Origin: Bacillota bacterium
GTDB lineage: Bacteria > Bacillota_A > Clostridia > Lachnospirales > Lachnospiraceae
Assembly: GCA_023443625.1 (NCBI GenBank)
Contig: JAEZTQ010000096.1
Span: forward strand, 9,736-73,735
Direction of reading: 5' to 3'
DNA length: 64,000 bases
The position numbers and the translations under genes were made by a program. Below, piece after piece: positions 17,882 through 24,921 of this stretch. The stretch's first letter is position 1. Each line of letters starts with the position of its first letter. Below the pieces are notes generated by a model, which was not told where the DNA came from, made no database searches, and worked only from the letters and a program-made list of their open reading frames with translations.

Positions 17882-18969
17882 GTATAATCCACCTCTCCTT
17901 CTATAAGAATATCTTTATCAAACCAGGTGATTGTTTGGTTTTTCAATGAAAAGCAGCTGCTTACTTCTTGAATACCCATACCACCTACAGGCGTTTTTGA
18001 TTGGCTTCCTCCAAAGAGCTTCGGTGCCATATATATTTGAATTTTGTGTACAATTTTACTTTGTAAAGCTGAAAAGTTTAAGGTGGAGCCTCCTTCTAAA
18101 AGGATACTGTCAATACCTGTATTACCAAGCCGTAGCATCAAATGGTTTAAATCAATATGATTATCTTTTAGATTAATATCAAGAATTTCACAGCCCTAAG
18201 CAAGGTAGAGTTTTTGCTTTTCTCTATTATTACAAGCTGTAGCAATAATTGTTCTTACTTCTTTTGCGGTGGTAACAATAGTAGCTTCAAGTGGTGTATT
18301 TAAATTTGTGTCGCAGATGATTCGTATGGGGTTCCTACCGCCATCAATGCGGCAGGTAAGGGAGGGATTGTCAGCAATTACCGTGCCCACACCTACCATA
18401 ATAGAAGAATACTGGTTGCGGCTTCTATGAACATTTTCCCTAGCATTTATACCTGTAATCCATTTTGACTTCCCACTGGTAGTAGCAATTTTTCCGTCCA
18501 TTGTCATTGCATATTTCATTACAACATATGGTGTCTTTGTTTGGATATAATGAAAGAAAACCTCGTTAAGTTCTATGCATTTATCCTCTAATACACCGAT
18601 CACTACTTCCACTCCTGCCTCGCGAAGCAAGGTAACCCCTTTTCCTGATACCATAGAATTTGGGTCCAAACAACCGATGACCACTTTTTTTATACCATTT
18701 TGTATGATGGCATCAGTACAAGGAGGGGTTTTCCCCTGGTGGCAGCAAGGTTCCAAGGTAACATACATAGTTGCACCCTTTGGACTTTCCCTACAGTTAC
18801 TAAGGGCATTACGTTCTGCATGCCCTCCACCGTATCTTTCATGCCAACCCTGTCCAATTATTTTCCTTTCCTTTATGATAACTGCTCCCACCAAAGGGTT
18901 AGGATTCACTAAGCCGATACCTTTTTTTGCATGAGTAAGGGCAAGGTTCATATATTTTTCATCAGTCAT
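17866..18969 (-). pseudogene. ribD: ribD deaminase/reductase interrupted by an in-frame amber codon
   Basis: The full frame would be about 367 codons, normal for RibD. The N-terminal deaminase (about 1-145) is intact with its zinc site (GGHAERNAL, and PCCHQGKTPPCTDA) and the reductase begins at about 146 (YVVMKYAMTMDGKIAT). At 18196-18198 (plus-strand CTA) a TAG follows LYLA, then the same frame resumes GCEILDINLKDN... to ILLEGGSTLNFSAL and the end. A single AAG-to-TAG change would explain it. The product stops at residue 257 without the last reductase segment. A downstream ATG at 18138 lacks a ribosome binding site. ATGGAGGAA precedes the gene start. Mutation, sequencing error and suppression are all open. 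Confidence 0.85.
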
Positions 18970-19054
18970 AGGGTTCCTCCATAGAACAAAGAGTTTCGCT
19001 TATTTCATAGGGCCATAACTTAACACTGTACCGTAAGAAGAAATATCCTATGAA

Positions 19055-19091
19055 ATAAAAAACTGCCTTAAACATACAAGTTCAAGGCAGT
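19055..19091 (-). terminator. Second terminator in the riboflavin leader
   Basis: On the minus strand ACTGCCTTGAA (19091-19081) pairs with TTTAAGGCAGT (19072-19062), followed by TTTTTTAT. It lies between the riboswitch and ribD and would stop transcription unless prevented. Confidence 0.8.
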
Positions 19092-19123
19092 AACCACAAT
19101 GACAGTTTTTTATCTTTAAAAGC

Positions 19124-19156
19124 AAAAAACTCTGAAATGAATAAATCATTCCAGAG
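19124..19156 (-). terminator. First terminator in the riboflavin leader, directly after the riboswitch
   Basis: On the minus strand CTCTGGAATGA (19156-19146) pairs with TCATTTCAGAG (19139-19129; one G-T pair), followed by TTTTTT. It lies 38 bases after the aptamer, the normal place for an FMN-controlled terminator. Confidence 0.82.
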
Positions 19157-19194
19157 CAACATTCTAAAGAAAAAACCTAAAGAGGTCTTTCAAT

Positions 19195-19298
19195 CTTCTT
19201 TCATCCAGACTTTACTGTCGGCTTCGGAGTTACACCGAATCATACCTTGCGGCTCGTGGGCTATACCACCGGTAGGGAATTTCACCCTGCCCTGAAGA
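19195..19298 (-). promoter_or_regulatory. FMN riboswitch (RFN element)
   Basis: The minus strand carries the conserved RFN blocks in order: CAGGGCAGGGTGAAATTCCC, TACCGGTGGTATAGCCCACG, GAGCC, GATTCGGTGTAACTCCGAAG, CCGACAGT, and AGTCTGGATGAAAGAAG. This is the FMN-binding aptamer; FMN binding normally favours the downstream terminator and shuts off riboflavin synthesis. It sits between the promoter at 19318-19346 and ribD. Confidence 0.97.
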
Positions 19299-19317
19299 TG
19301 CATATTAATTTAACCAA

Positions 19318-19346
19318 ATTATAGCACCCTTAATTATGACTGTCAA
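19318..19346 (-). promoter_or_regulatory. Sigma-A promoter of the riboflavin operon
   Basis: On the minus strand TTGACA (19346-19341), exactly 17 bases, then TATAAT (19323-19318). Both hexamers match consensus; the riboswitch starts about 20 bases downstream. Confidence 0.92.
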
Positions 19347-19512
19347 ATAAGAATTTACATTTAATTGGTTATCTTACATTTAATTGGATTTAAGCACGGA
19401 TTTTACACGCTTCTTATGCAACATGGTTTTCTCTCAATGCAACATAGTCGTTGGTCTCTTGCTCTTATAAATTTAACAGCATATAATCAGGGCAGAAAGA
19501 GAGGGATAGAAT

Positions 19513-20157
19513 ATGAAAGCAAATATTATAAAAAAAGAAAATACAGCAATGGATTATTTGGGTTATGCCCTTTATGCCTTTGGTGGCTTGGGGCTAGAGA
19601 TTTTGCTGGTGATGTTAGAAAGTAGTCTTTGGGGTGTTCAGAGAGAAAATTGGTCGATTACGCAACATGTCATACATTGGAGTATTACTTGTATGATTTG
19701 GGGTGTAATTGGATACATGCTAATGAAACAGCCTTTAATAATTCGTTCAAAAATCAGAAGAAGCAATTGGTATATGGCTGGGGTAATTATTATAATTTCC
19801 ATTATTTATACTTCCCTATCCTGGAATGGATTTAAACCAGCGATTGAATTATCTAACAATGGGATAATTAAATTTGCTGTGCAGTACATTTATTATGCAG
19901 TTGAAAGCTTGCTTATCTTACTTATAATTGCACATGGGCAAAAGGCCTTTGATACATGGTTTAGTAATACGAAGCATATTCCATATGGAGCTTTACTACT
20001 AGCTATGACTTGGGGAATTATTCATATATTGACACAAGGAATGGCAACAGGAATTTATGCCTGTGTTCAATCTCTTTTATTCGGTAGTATTTATCTTGTG
20101 TTAAACAAGGAGATCAAATATTCTTATATAGCTATTGCTTTTATGTTCATGCTATAA
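19513..20157 (+). CDS. Polytopic membrane protein, CPBP-like
   Basis: 214 residues with about six hydrophobic helices. The region GALLLAMTWGIIHILTQG (about 157-174) resembles the His-containing helix of CPBP/Abi membrane proteins, but the EExxxR motif is not evident, so membership and proteolytic activity are doubtful. The ATG follows AGAGAGGG. It is the first gene of a three-gene set with a LytTR regulator and a DUF3021 protein, spaced by 24 and -17 bases, so it may be part of a membrane-stress or peptide-response unit. Confidence 0.65.
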   Translation: MKANIIKKENTAMDYLGYALYAFGGLGLEILLVMLESSLWGVQRENWSITQHVIHWSITCMIWGVIGYMLMKQPLIIRSKIRRSNWYMAGVIIIISIIYTSLSWNGFKPAIELSNNGIIKFAVQYIYYAVESLLILLIIAHGQKAFDTWFSNTKHIPYGALLLAMTWGIIHILTQGMATGIYACVQSLLFGSIYLVLNKEIKYSYIAIAFMFML

Positions 20158-20158
20158 T

Positions 20159-20173
20159 ACCCCCTAAAGGGGT
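20159..20173 (+). promoter_or_regulatory. Hairpin covering the ribosome binding site of the LytTR gene
   Basis: ACCCC, a five-base loop (CTAAA), then GGGGT; the AGGGG that should bind ribosomes lies in the 3' arm, 8 bases before the ATG at 20182. It could couple LytTR translation to ribosomes ending the upstream gene at 20157. Confidence 0.5.
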
Positions 20174-20181
20174 GGATTGTA

Positions 20182-20655
20182 ATGAAAGTAAGGGAATACA
20201 TACAAACAGATATTAGTGAAGATAGAATTGATTACTATTATAGAAGAAAGACAAAAGAAGTCAGTGACATATTGGGGCTTTTAAGTAAATATAATCATAG
20301 GTTGATGGGAAAATCGGAAAATGCCGAAGTTATCTTTTCTTTAAATGATGTATACTACTTTGAGTCCGTAGATAAAAAAACATTTGCATGTTTAGATAAT
20401 GATGTTTTAAAAGTTGAAATGCGATTATCAGACTTTGAAAGCGCTTATTTTGAATTTGGTTTTATTAGGGTTAATAAATCAACTATTTTAAATGTTTATA
20501 AAATAAAATCTCTGAAATCTGAGTTGAATATGAAAGTCATTGCCCTATTAGAAAATGGAGAAAAGATTCAAATAAACAGGAGTTATAAATCTAAATTCAA
20601 TTTATTTCTTAAAACCATGAATCAGGGAGGATTTCAAAATGAAGTTGATAAATAA
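20182..20655 (+). CDS. LytTR-family transcriptional regulator without receiver domain
   Basis: 157 residues. The C-terminal LytTR DNA-binding domain (about 55-148) shows VYYFESVDKKTFACLDND, FIRVNKSTILNVYKIKSLK and INRSYKSKF. The N-terminal 50 residues are short and helical instead of a receiver domain, so activity is not set by phosphorylation. Such regulators are commonly encoded next to a DUF3021 membrane protein, as here (17-base overlap), and the membrane protein is thought to restrain or signal to the regulator. Confidence 0.88.
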   Translation: MKVREYIQTDISEDRIDYYYRRKTKEVSDILGLLSKYNHRLMGKSENAEVIFSLNDVYYFESVDKKTFACLDNDVLKVEMRLSDFESAYFEFGFIRVNKSTILNVYKIKSLKSELNMKVIALLENGEKIQINRSYKSKFNLFLKTMNQGGFQNEVDK

Positions 20656-21073
20656 AAGAAATATTCTTCCTATTATTTGTATCATTTATACAGTTGTGTC
20701 TATTTCATTAACCATTTTTGAAATTATTAATAAAGGGGAAATGAACCCTACGCAATTCAATATATTTCTTTTTCTAATCTTGAGTATATTAGGAGTTGGC
20801 GTACTATCACAACAGTATAGGTTTGAAAGGTTTTCCCCACTTACAATGATTATTATACAATATGTGATTGCAGTTGCGGTTGTAGTCATCTCATTATGGA
20901 TAGCTTCATTTTTCGTGGAGATACACCCAGATGGCTATAAAGATATGACTTTATCCTTTTCCATACCGTATTTAATCGGTGCTCTTATTTACTATGTTTG
21001 TTTAAGATTGGAAGTTAGAAATCAAAACAGGTTATTAGAAAATATAAAGAAAAAAGGAAGTCCCTTAGTATAA
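20639..21073 (+). CDS. DUF3021-family four-helix membrane protein
   Basis: 144 residues with four hydrophobic helices (about 8-28, 38-56, 64-90, 105-123) and a short basic cytoplasmic tail. Start overlaps the LytTR gene; GGGAGG lies in the upstream coding sequence. LytTR-DUF3021 pairs are widespread in Firmicutes and this arrangement is the main support for the family call. It probably controls the activity of the LytTR regulator at the membrane. Confidence 0.82.
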   Translation: MKLINKRNILPIICIIYTVVSISLTIFEIINKGEMNPTQFNIFLFLILSILGVGVLSQQYRFERFSPLTMIIIQYVIAVAVVVISLWIASFFVEIHPDGYKDMTLSFSIPYLIGALIYYVCLRLEVRNQNRLLENIKKKGSPLV

Positions 21074-21189
21074 ATTAAGATGTGGTATAATAAGCATTCA
21101 AAGCTGTATCAACTCGTGACTCATCAATAAGGACCTTATTAGAGGGACTACACATTTCTATGATAAAAATATAAAGAATCCCGTAAGAA

Positions 21190-21223
21190 ACACCTATAAC
21201 TTTGAAGTGATAGGGTGCTTTTG
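21190..21223 (+). terminator. Terminator after the LytTR-DUF3021 genes
   Basis: CACCTATAACTT pairs with AAGTGATAGGGTG around TTG, followed by CTTTTG. A-rich sequence on the 5' side is weak, so mainly plus-strand. The rest of 21074-21447 shows no gene; the promoter of the AraC gene should lie there. Confidence 0.65.
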
Positions 21224-21447
21224 TAATTCAAAACTAATATTTTATATTGCGTGAGAGTTTAACTAATAATGGTTGTTACTGGGATTTTTTTATAGTATTA
21301 TTAATTAACACTGTATTATTATAATTTGTATGCCCATATTGGTTTGTAATTTGACCTAAGATTATATAATTTAGCTCTCTTTTTCGGGCTGAAGAAGAGA
21401 GGTAGAGTTTTCTGAAATAGAGTAATATATTGTTAGGAGCTGAATAT

Positions 21448-22302
21448 ATGGAATGTGTAGAACGATTAAATAGTGCGATTAATTATATTGAGGAGAATAT
21501 TTACGAACCCATTAATTTAGAAGAAGTTTCAAAGATTGCAGGATGCTCAACATATCATTTTCAGAGGATGTTCGCCTATATGGCCGATATACCATTATCA
21601 GAGTACATACGACGCAGGAGAATGTCATTGGCAGCAGTGGATTTACAGAGTAGCTGTGAGAAAGTGATAGATATCTCGCTTAAGTATGGATATGATTCAC
21701 CAACTGCATTTAATAGAGCATTTAAAAGTATTCATGGGATAGCACCATCTAGAGCAAGAGATGAAGGTTCATTATTAAAAGCATTTCCTCCTATCAGTTT
21801 CAAATTAACAATAAAAGGAGATGGCGAATTGAACTACAGAATTGAAAAAAAAGAAGCATTTAGAATTGTGGGTATTTCAAAACCATTAGAAACAGAGATC
21901 GAGAAAAACTTTGAGATAGTGCCTCAGATGTGGGGTACAGCTGCTATGGATGGAACAATACCAAGACTCGCTTCCATGATGGAGGGAATACCAATGGGTC
22001 TTTTAGGTGTAAGTGCTTGTAATGAATTAGACAATTGGAGATATTATATCGCAGTTGCAAGTAGTCAGCCAATAGAAAATGATTTGGAAGAGTATATTGT
22101 CCCTGCTTCTATGTGGGCAATATTTTCGGGAGAAGGAAGTAATCAGTCAATACAGGAGCTAGAAAAAAGAATTGTAACAGAATGGTTTCCTACTTCTGGA
22201 TATGAATATTCAAATGCACCGGATATTGAAGTATATATAAGTGCAGACCCTGAGCATGCTAAATATGAGGTTTGGATTCCGGTTACAAAAAAGGTAAATT
22301 AG
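21448..22302 (+). CDS. AraC-type regulator with GyrI-like effector domain
   Basis: 284 residues from the ATG at 21448, preceded by TAGGAG; an in-frame TTG at 21430 is less likely. N-terminal AraC DNA-binding domain (about 1-105): two helix-turn-helices, with NLEEVSKIAGCSTYHFQRMFAYMADIPLSEYIRRRRM and the second-helix signature DISLKYGYDSPTAFNRAFKSIHGIAPS. C-terminal GyrI-like (Rob/SoxS effector-binding) domain (about 125-284) that binds small hydrophobic ligands, with FSGEGSNQSIQELEKRIVTEWFPTSGYE. The layout matches multidrug-responsive activators. Monocistronic. Confidence 0.92.
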   Translation: MECVERLNSAINYIEENIYEPINLEEVSKIAGCSTYHFQRMFAYMADIPLSEYIRRRRMSLAAVDLQSSCEKVIDISLKYGYDSPTAFNRAFKSIHGIAPSRARDEGSLLKAFPPISFKLTIKGDGELNYRIEKKEAFRIVGISKPLETEIEKNFEIVPQMWGTAAMDGTIPRLASMMEGIPMGLLGVSACNELDNWRYYIAVASSQPIENDLEEYIVPASMWAIFSGEGSNQSIQELEKRIVTEWFPTSGYEYSNAPDIEVYISADPEHAKYEVWIPVTKKVN

Positions 22303-22337
22303 ATATGATAGCTTTGGTTTATAATATAACTAGAAAA

Positions 22338-22373
22338 GCCAATCACCACAGGGTGGTTGACTGATCATTGGAT
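22338..22373 (+). repeat. Short 3'-flanking repeat, copy 1
   Basis: Shares AATCRCCRYAGGGTGGTTGA and a following GAT-ATTG with the copy at 24570-24602. AATCACC can pair with GGTGGTT. It lies between the stop of the AraC gene and its terminator. Confidence 0.5.
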
Positions 22374-22376
22374 TTA

Positions 22377-22422
22377 ACACCTTCCTGCACCGGGCAAAAG
22401 TACAGGGAAGGTGTTTTAATTT
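22377..22422 (+). terminator. Terminator after the AraC/GyrI-like gene
   Basis: ACACCTTCCTG (22377-22387) pairs with CAGGGAAGGTGT (22403-22414; one G unpaired), followed by TTTAATTT. Confidence 0.82.
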
Positions 22423-22482
22423 GTGATAAAGAATACATTTACAAAATGGGTAATTATGGTATGATATAACTATACTTTGGGG

Positions 22483-23784
22483 ATGATACCCATCATAAAA
22501 AACAAAAAAGTATTATTACAAGGGGGATGGACACCCATCGAAAAAAACATTATTGTAATAGATGATAACAATATGAAATATAATCCAACCTATTTGCGCC
22601 GTGCAAAGGGTCTTGTTAAAAACGGACGGGCACGTTGGGTTGATGATCATACGATTTCTCTTTCGTGTCCTCGTTTCATTAAGGAGGGTATATTAATGCA
22701 AAGCAAAACCAGAATTTTAGAAAATATTATGCCAACATCAAATTGGATGGCATATTCTTTTGTTGATTGTTACGCCTCATTACTAATGTCTAGAAATAAA
22801 CGGATTAATCCCAAATCAGCAGTATCAATGAAAAGGCGTGATAAGATGTATGAAACATCTTTAGTTGCATCAGGTTTGGCTTTTAGCTGTCTATATAAAA
22901 ATAATGATAATTATAATAATATCAATTTTCACCTTGCAGTTCCAGATGATAAATATATTTCCTATACTATGAATTTTGGAAATTGCAATTATCATATTCT
23001 AAATAAGAATAGTAATAATGAAGATGAATTCAGACGGCAAATTGTTGAAACTATAGACCATGATATCCCTGCTTTATTGGAATTTAGTGATTCAACATGG
23101 AGCATTATTACTGGTTATGATAATGGAGGTAAAAAGCTATTTGGATACATTGGATATTCATATTCAAGTAATACCCAAGTAGATGGTTACCTTGAAAATA
23201 AGATGTTTTTCATTGAAAATTGGTTTGAACAGTTAAATAGAATTATCATTGTTGACAATTTTGATGCAGAAGCATATGATTACAGGAAATTTGTGAAATA
23301 TTGGATAGAAGTAATGGAATGCAATGCAAATGAACAGTATGTATATGGTTATCAAGCATTAGATTCATATATTAATTTATTGTGTGATGATGGATTTTAT
23401 ATACATGCTAATGATGAAACCTTTAATCAACTATATCGATATATTTTTACACTAAGTAATCTATGCGAAACAAGGTGTTTTATTGGTTTAGAGTTATGCC
23501 GTACGAACGAGGGATATATTCGAGATCATATGCGACTTGCCAAAGATGTGAGTGAGGAAGTAAAGTTACAACTCGATAGAATTGTAAAAAATGGAATGAA
23601 AATGCATAAACTATGTTGGGAGTTCTGGGAGTCTCTTAGTGAGAAAGGTATATGGCAGCCAGATTCGACTAAATATGGTGAAAAACTTCTTAATTCAGAA
23701 AATAGAAAAAAAGCTGTAAAAGTATTAAAGAAACTAAAAGTTTGTGATCAACATATTTTAGATGGGCTTCACAGTATATCGTAG
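22483..23784 (+). CDS. Protein with RRXRR-like N-terminus and C39-like/BtrH-like domain
   Basis: 433 residues from the ATG at 22483 (TTGGGG is close upstream; TTG at 22477 is possible). The first 70 residues carry YNPTYLRRAKGLVKNGRARWVDDHTISL, a module common at the front of varied Lachnospiraceae proteins. Residues about 80-300 resemble BtrH/C39-like cysteine-peptidase-fold proteins: DCYASLLMS, then PALLEFSDSTWSIITGYDNGGKKLFGYIGYSYSS. The C-terminal third is helical. Members occur in natural-product or peptide-tailoring settings, but no precursor gene is visible here. The function is not established. Confidence 0.55.
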   Translation: MIPIIKNKKVLLQGGWTPIEKNIIVIDDNNMKYNPTYLRRAKGLVKNGRARWVDDHTISLSCPRFIKEGILMQSKTRILENIMPTSNWMAYSFVDCYASLLMSRNKRINPKSAVSMKRRDKMYETSLVASGLAFSCLYKNNDNYNNINFHLAVPDDKYISYTMNFGNCNYHILNKNSNNEDEFRRQIVETIDHDIPALLEFSDSTWSIITGYDNGGKKLFGYIGYSYSSNTQVDGYLENKMFFIENWFEQLNRIIIVDNFDAEAYDYRKFVKYWIEVMECNANEQYVYGYQALDSYINLLCDDGFYIHANDETFNQLYRYIFTLSNLCETRCFIGLELCRTNEGYIRDHMRLAKDVSEEVKLQLDRIVKNGMKMHKLCWEFWESLSEKGIWQPDSTKYGEKLLNSENRKKAVKVLKKLKVCDQHILDGLHSIS

Positions 23785-23868
23785 ATAAGGACACTATAAA
23801 TTGAGGGAAGCATAATTAATGATGAGGGATTTAGAGTAACCTGTGGAACAATCACCATCATGAAAATC

Positions 23869-23917
23869 ACCTCCCATCAATATACTTATTTCAAGTATAT
23901 CTGATGGGAGGTTTTTG
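23869..23917 (+). terminator. Very strong terminator
   Basis: ACCTCCCATCA and ATATACTT pair with AAGTATAT and TGATGGGAGGT (about 19 pairs, one bulged C), followed by TTTTT. It ends the upstream gene. Confidence 0.9.
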
Positions 23918-24065
23918 GTAAGCATAATGCAACTGTGGTATCACCATAGATAAGAGTGATATCGTAGCGAGATTATATAGAGTAGCACAGGCTGTATGTT
24001 AAACTTAAGTAAGTAAAAATTAGTTATAATATGAAAAATATGTTATAATAATAGTATCAGATTTA

Positions 24066-24119
24066 TCAATGGGCAGATTTGTGCTTCACCCAAATTCGCT
24101 GTTCTTTGGTAATATATTG
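24066..24119 (+). repeat. Dispersed leader repeat, copy in front of the lipoprotein gene
   Basis: TCAATGGGCAGATTTGTGC, then CCCAAATTCGC and TTTGG. It resembles segments at 34961-35022, 50761-50814 and 55604-55660, each just upstream of a start codon. Confidence 0.45.
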
Positions 24120-24167
24120 GATTAGTATCATTCTTGTTTTAACTAAAAAAATTAGAAGGAGTAAAAC

Positions 24168-24563
24168 ATGAAAAAAACAGTAATCTTATTTATTCTCGTA
24201 GCAATGACAATAATAGCATTAGGAGGGTGCCAAACCGAAGCTGCTAAGGTATCACATAACTTATCAAAAGAAGCAGATAATTTTAATGTTGTAAGACAAC
24301 TTACTGTTATTAATTGTATTGAAGGTGATGTTTTATTTCAAATGACAGGGAAGATGTCTATCACGGCAGACACGGAGGATAATCAATTGGAAGTGGTTGT
24401 TGAAGATGAAGACGGAACCTACAAAAAGCATTTTATTGGATTAAGCGATAATGTTACATATGTGGTAGAAGATATCAGTAGAAATCATGTTTCAAAGTAT
24501 AAATATACCCTTAATTACAATCCTAAAATGTGGATTCCCGTTGATGTGAAAACAATCGATTAG
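24168..24563 (+). CDS. Phage-type beta-sandwich lipoprotein
   Basis: 131 residues. Lipoprotein signal at 1-21 with lipobox ALGGC (Cys21). The mature part has LSKEADNFNVVRQLTVIN, EVVVEDEDGTYKKHF and IGLSDNVTYVVED, the pattern of the beta-sandwich lipoproteins common in phages and prophages, where they are host-expressed surface proteins of uncertain role (superinfection exclusion is one idea). It has its own terminator (24611). There are no phage structural genes nearby, so it is likely a prophage relic or a domesticated copy. AGAAGGAG precedes the ATG. Confidence 0.75.
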   Translation: MKKTVILFILVAMTIIALGGCQTEAAKVSHNLSKEADNFNVVRQLTVINCIEGDVLFQMTGKMSITADTEDNQLEVVVEDEDGTYKKHFIGLSDNVTYVVEDISRNHVSKYKYTLNYNPKMWIPVDVKTID

Positions 24564-24569
24564 TAAAAA

Positions 24570-24602
24570 GGTAATCGCCGTAGGGTGGTTGATGATAATT
24601 GA
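24570..24602 (+). repeat. Short 3'-flanking repeat, copy 2
   Basis: AATCGCCGTAGGGTGGTTGA followed by GATAATTG; counterpart of 22338-22373. It lies 7 bases after the lipoprotein stop and before its terminator. Confidence 0.5.
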
Positions 24603-24610
24603 GCCCAAAT

Positions 24611-24644
24611 AAAATATACCCATAGATTTGGGTATATTTTTGTT
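24611..24644 (+). terminator. Terminator after the lipoprotein gene
   Basis: AAAATATACCC (24611-24621) pairs with GGGTATATTTT (24630-24640), continuing into TGTTT. The A- and T-flanks could make it work in both directions. Confidence 0.85.
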
Positions 24645-24774
24645 TGTAAGAATAAGTGATATGTTATAATATAGGGTATAATAATCATCTATAATAAAAC
24701 CAATCCTTGCTCGATGGAACCTAACTATAAGAAGATAAAAATTCAAAAAGTATACAACATTCAGGAGGTACAGA

Positions 24775-24868
24775 GTGGAAATTAATAAAGATTTAGTTAG
24801 AAGCTATCAAACAAGCGCAAGAAGGAAAAGAAGGATTTAATAAGATTTATTCATCAACCGATAATTAG
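24775..24868 (+). pseudogene. Frameshifted N-terminal remnant of a sigma-70-family sigma factor
   Basis: GTG after AGGAGGTACAGA opens VEINKDLVR; one frame shift later the same strand reads AIKQAQEGKEGFNKIYSSTDN before TAG. AIKxAQEG(D/K)xxAFNxIY is how ECF-type and related sigma factors begin (region 2.1). The rest of the gene is gone; the Y-family polymerase gene starts 54 bases later. Confidence 0.5.
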
Positions 24869-24921
24869 GTTTAATTTAGATCTAAAACAACTTAAGAAGC
24901 CAAGGAAAGGAGGCTGTGAAG

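Noticed and set aside
18196..18198. TAG in ribD read as pyrrolysine
   Set aside because: RibD is not known to use pyrrolysine, no pyl genes are visible, and the position is normally an ordinary residue; a point mutation or sequencing error is simpler.
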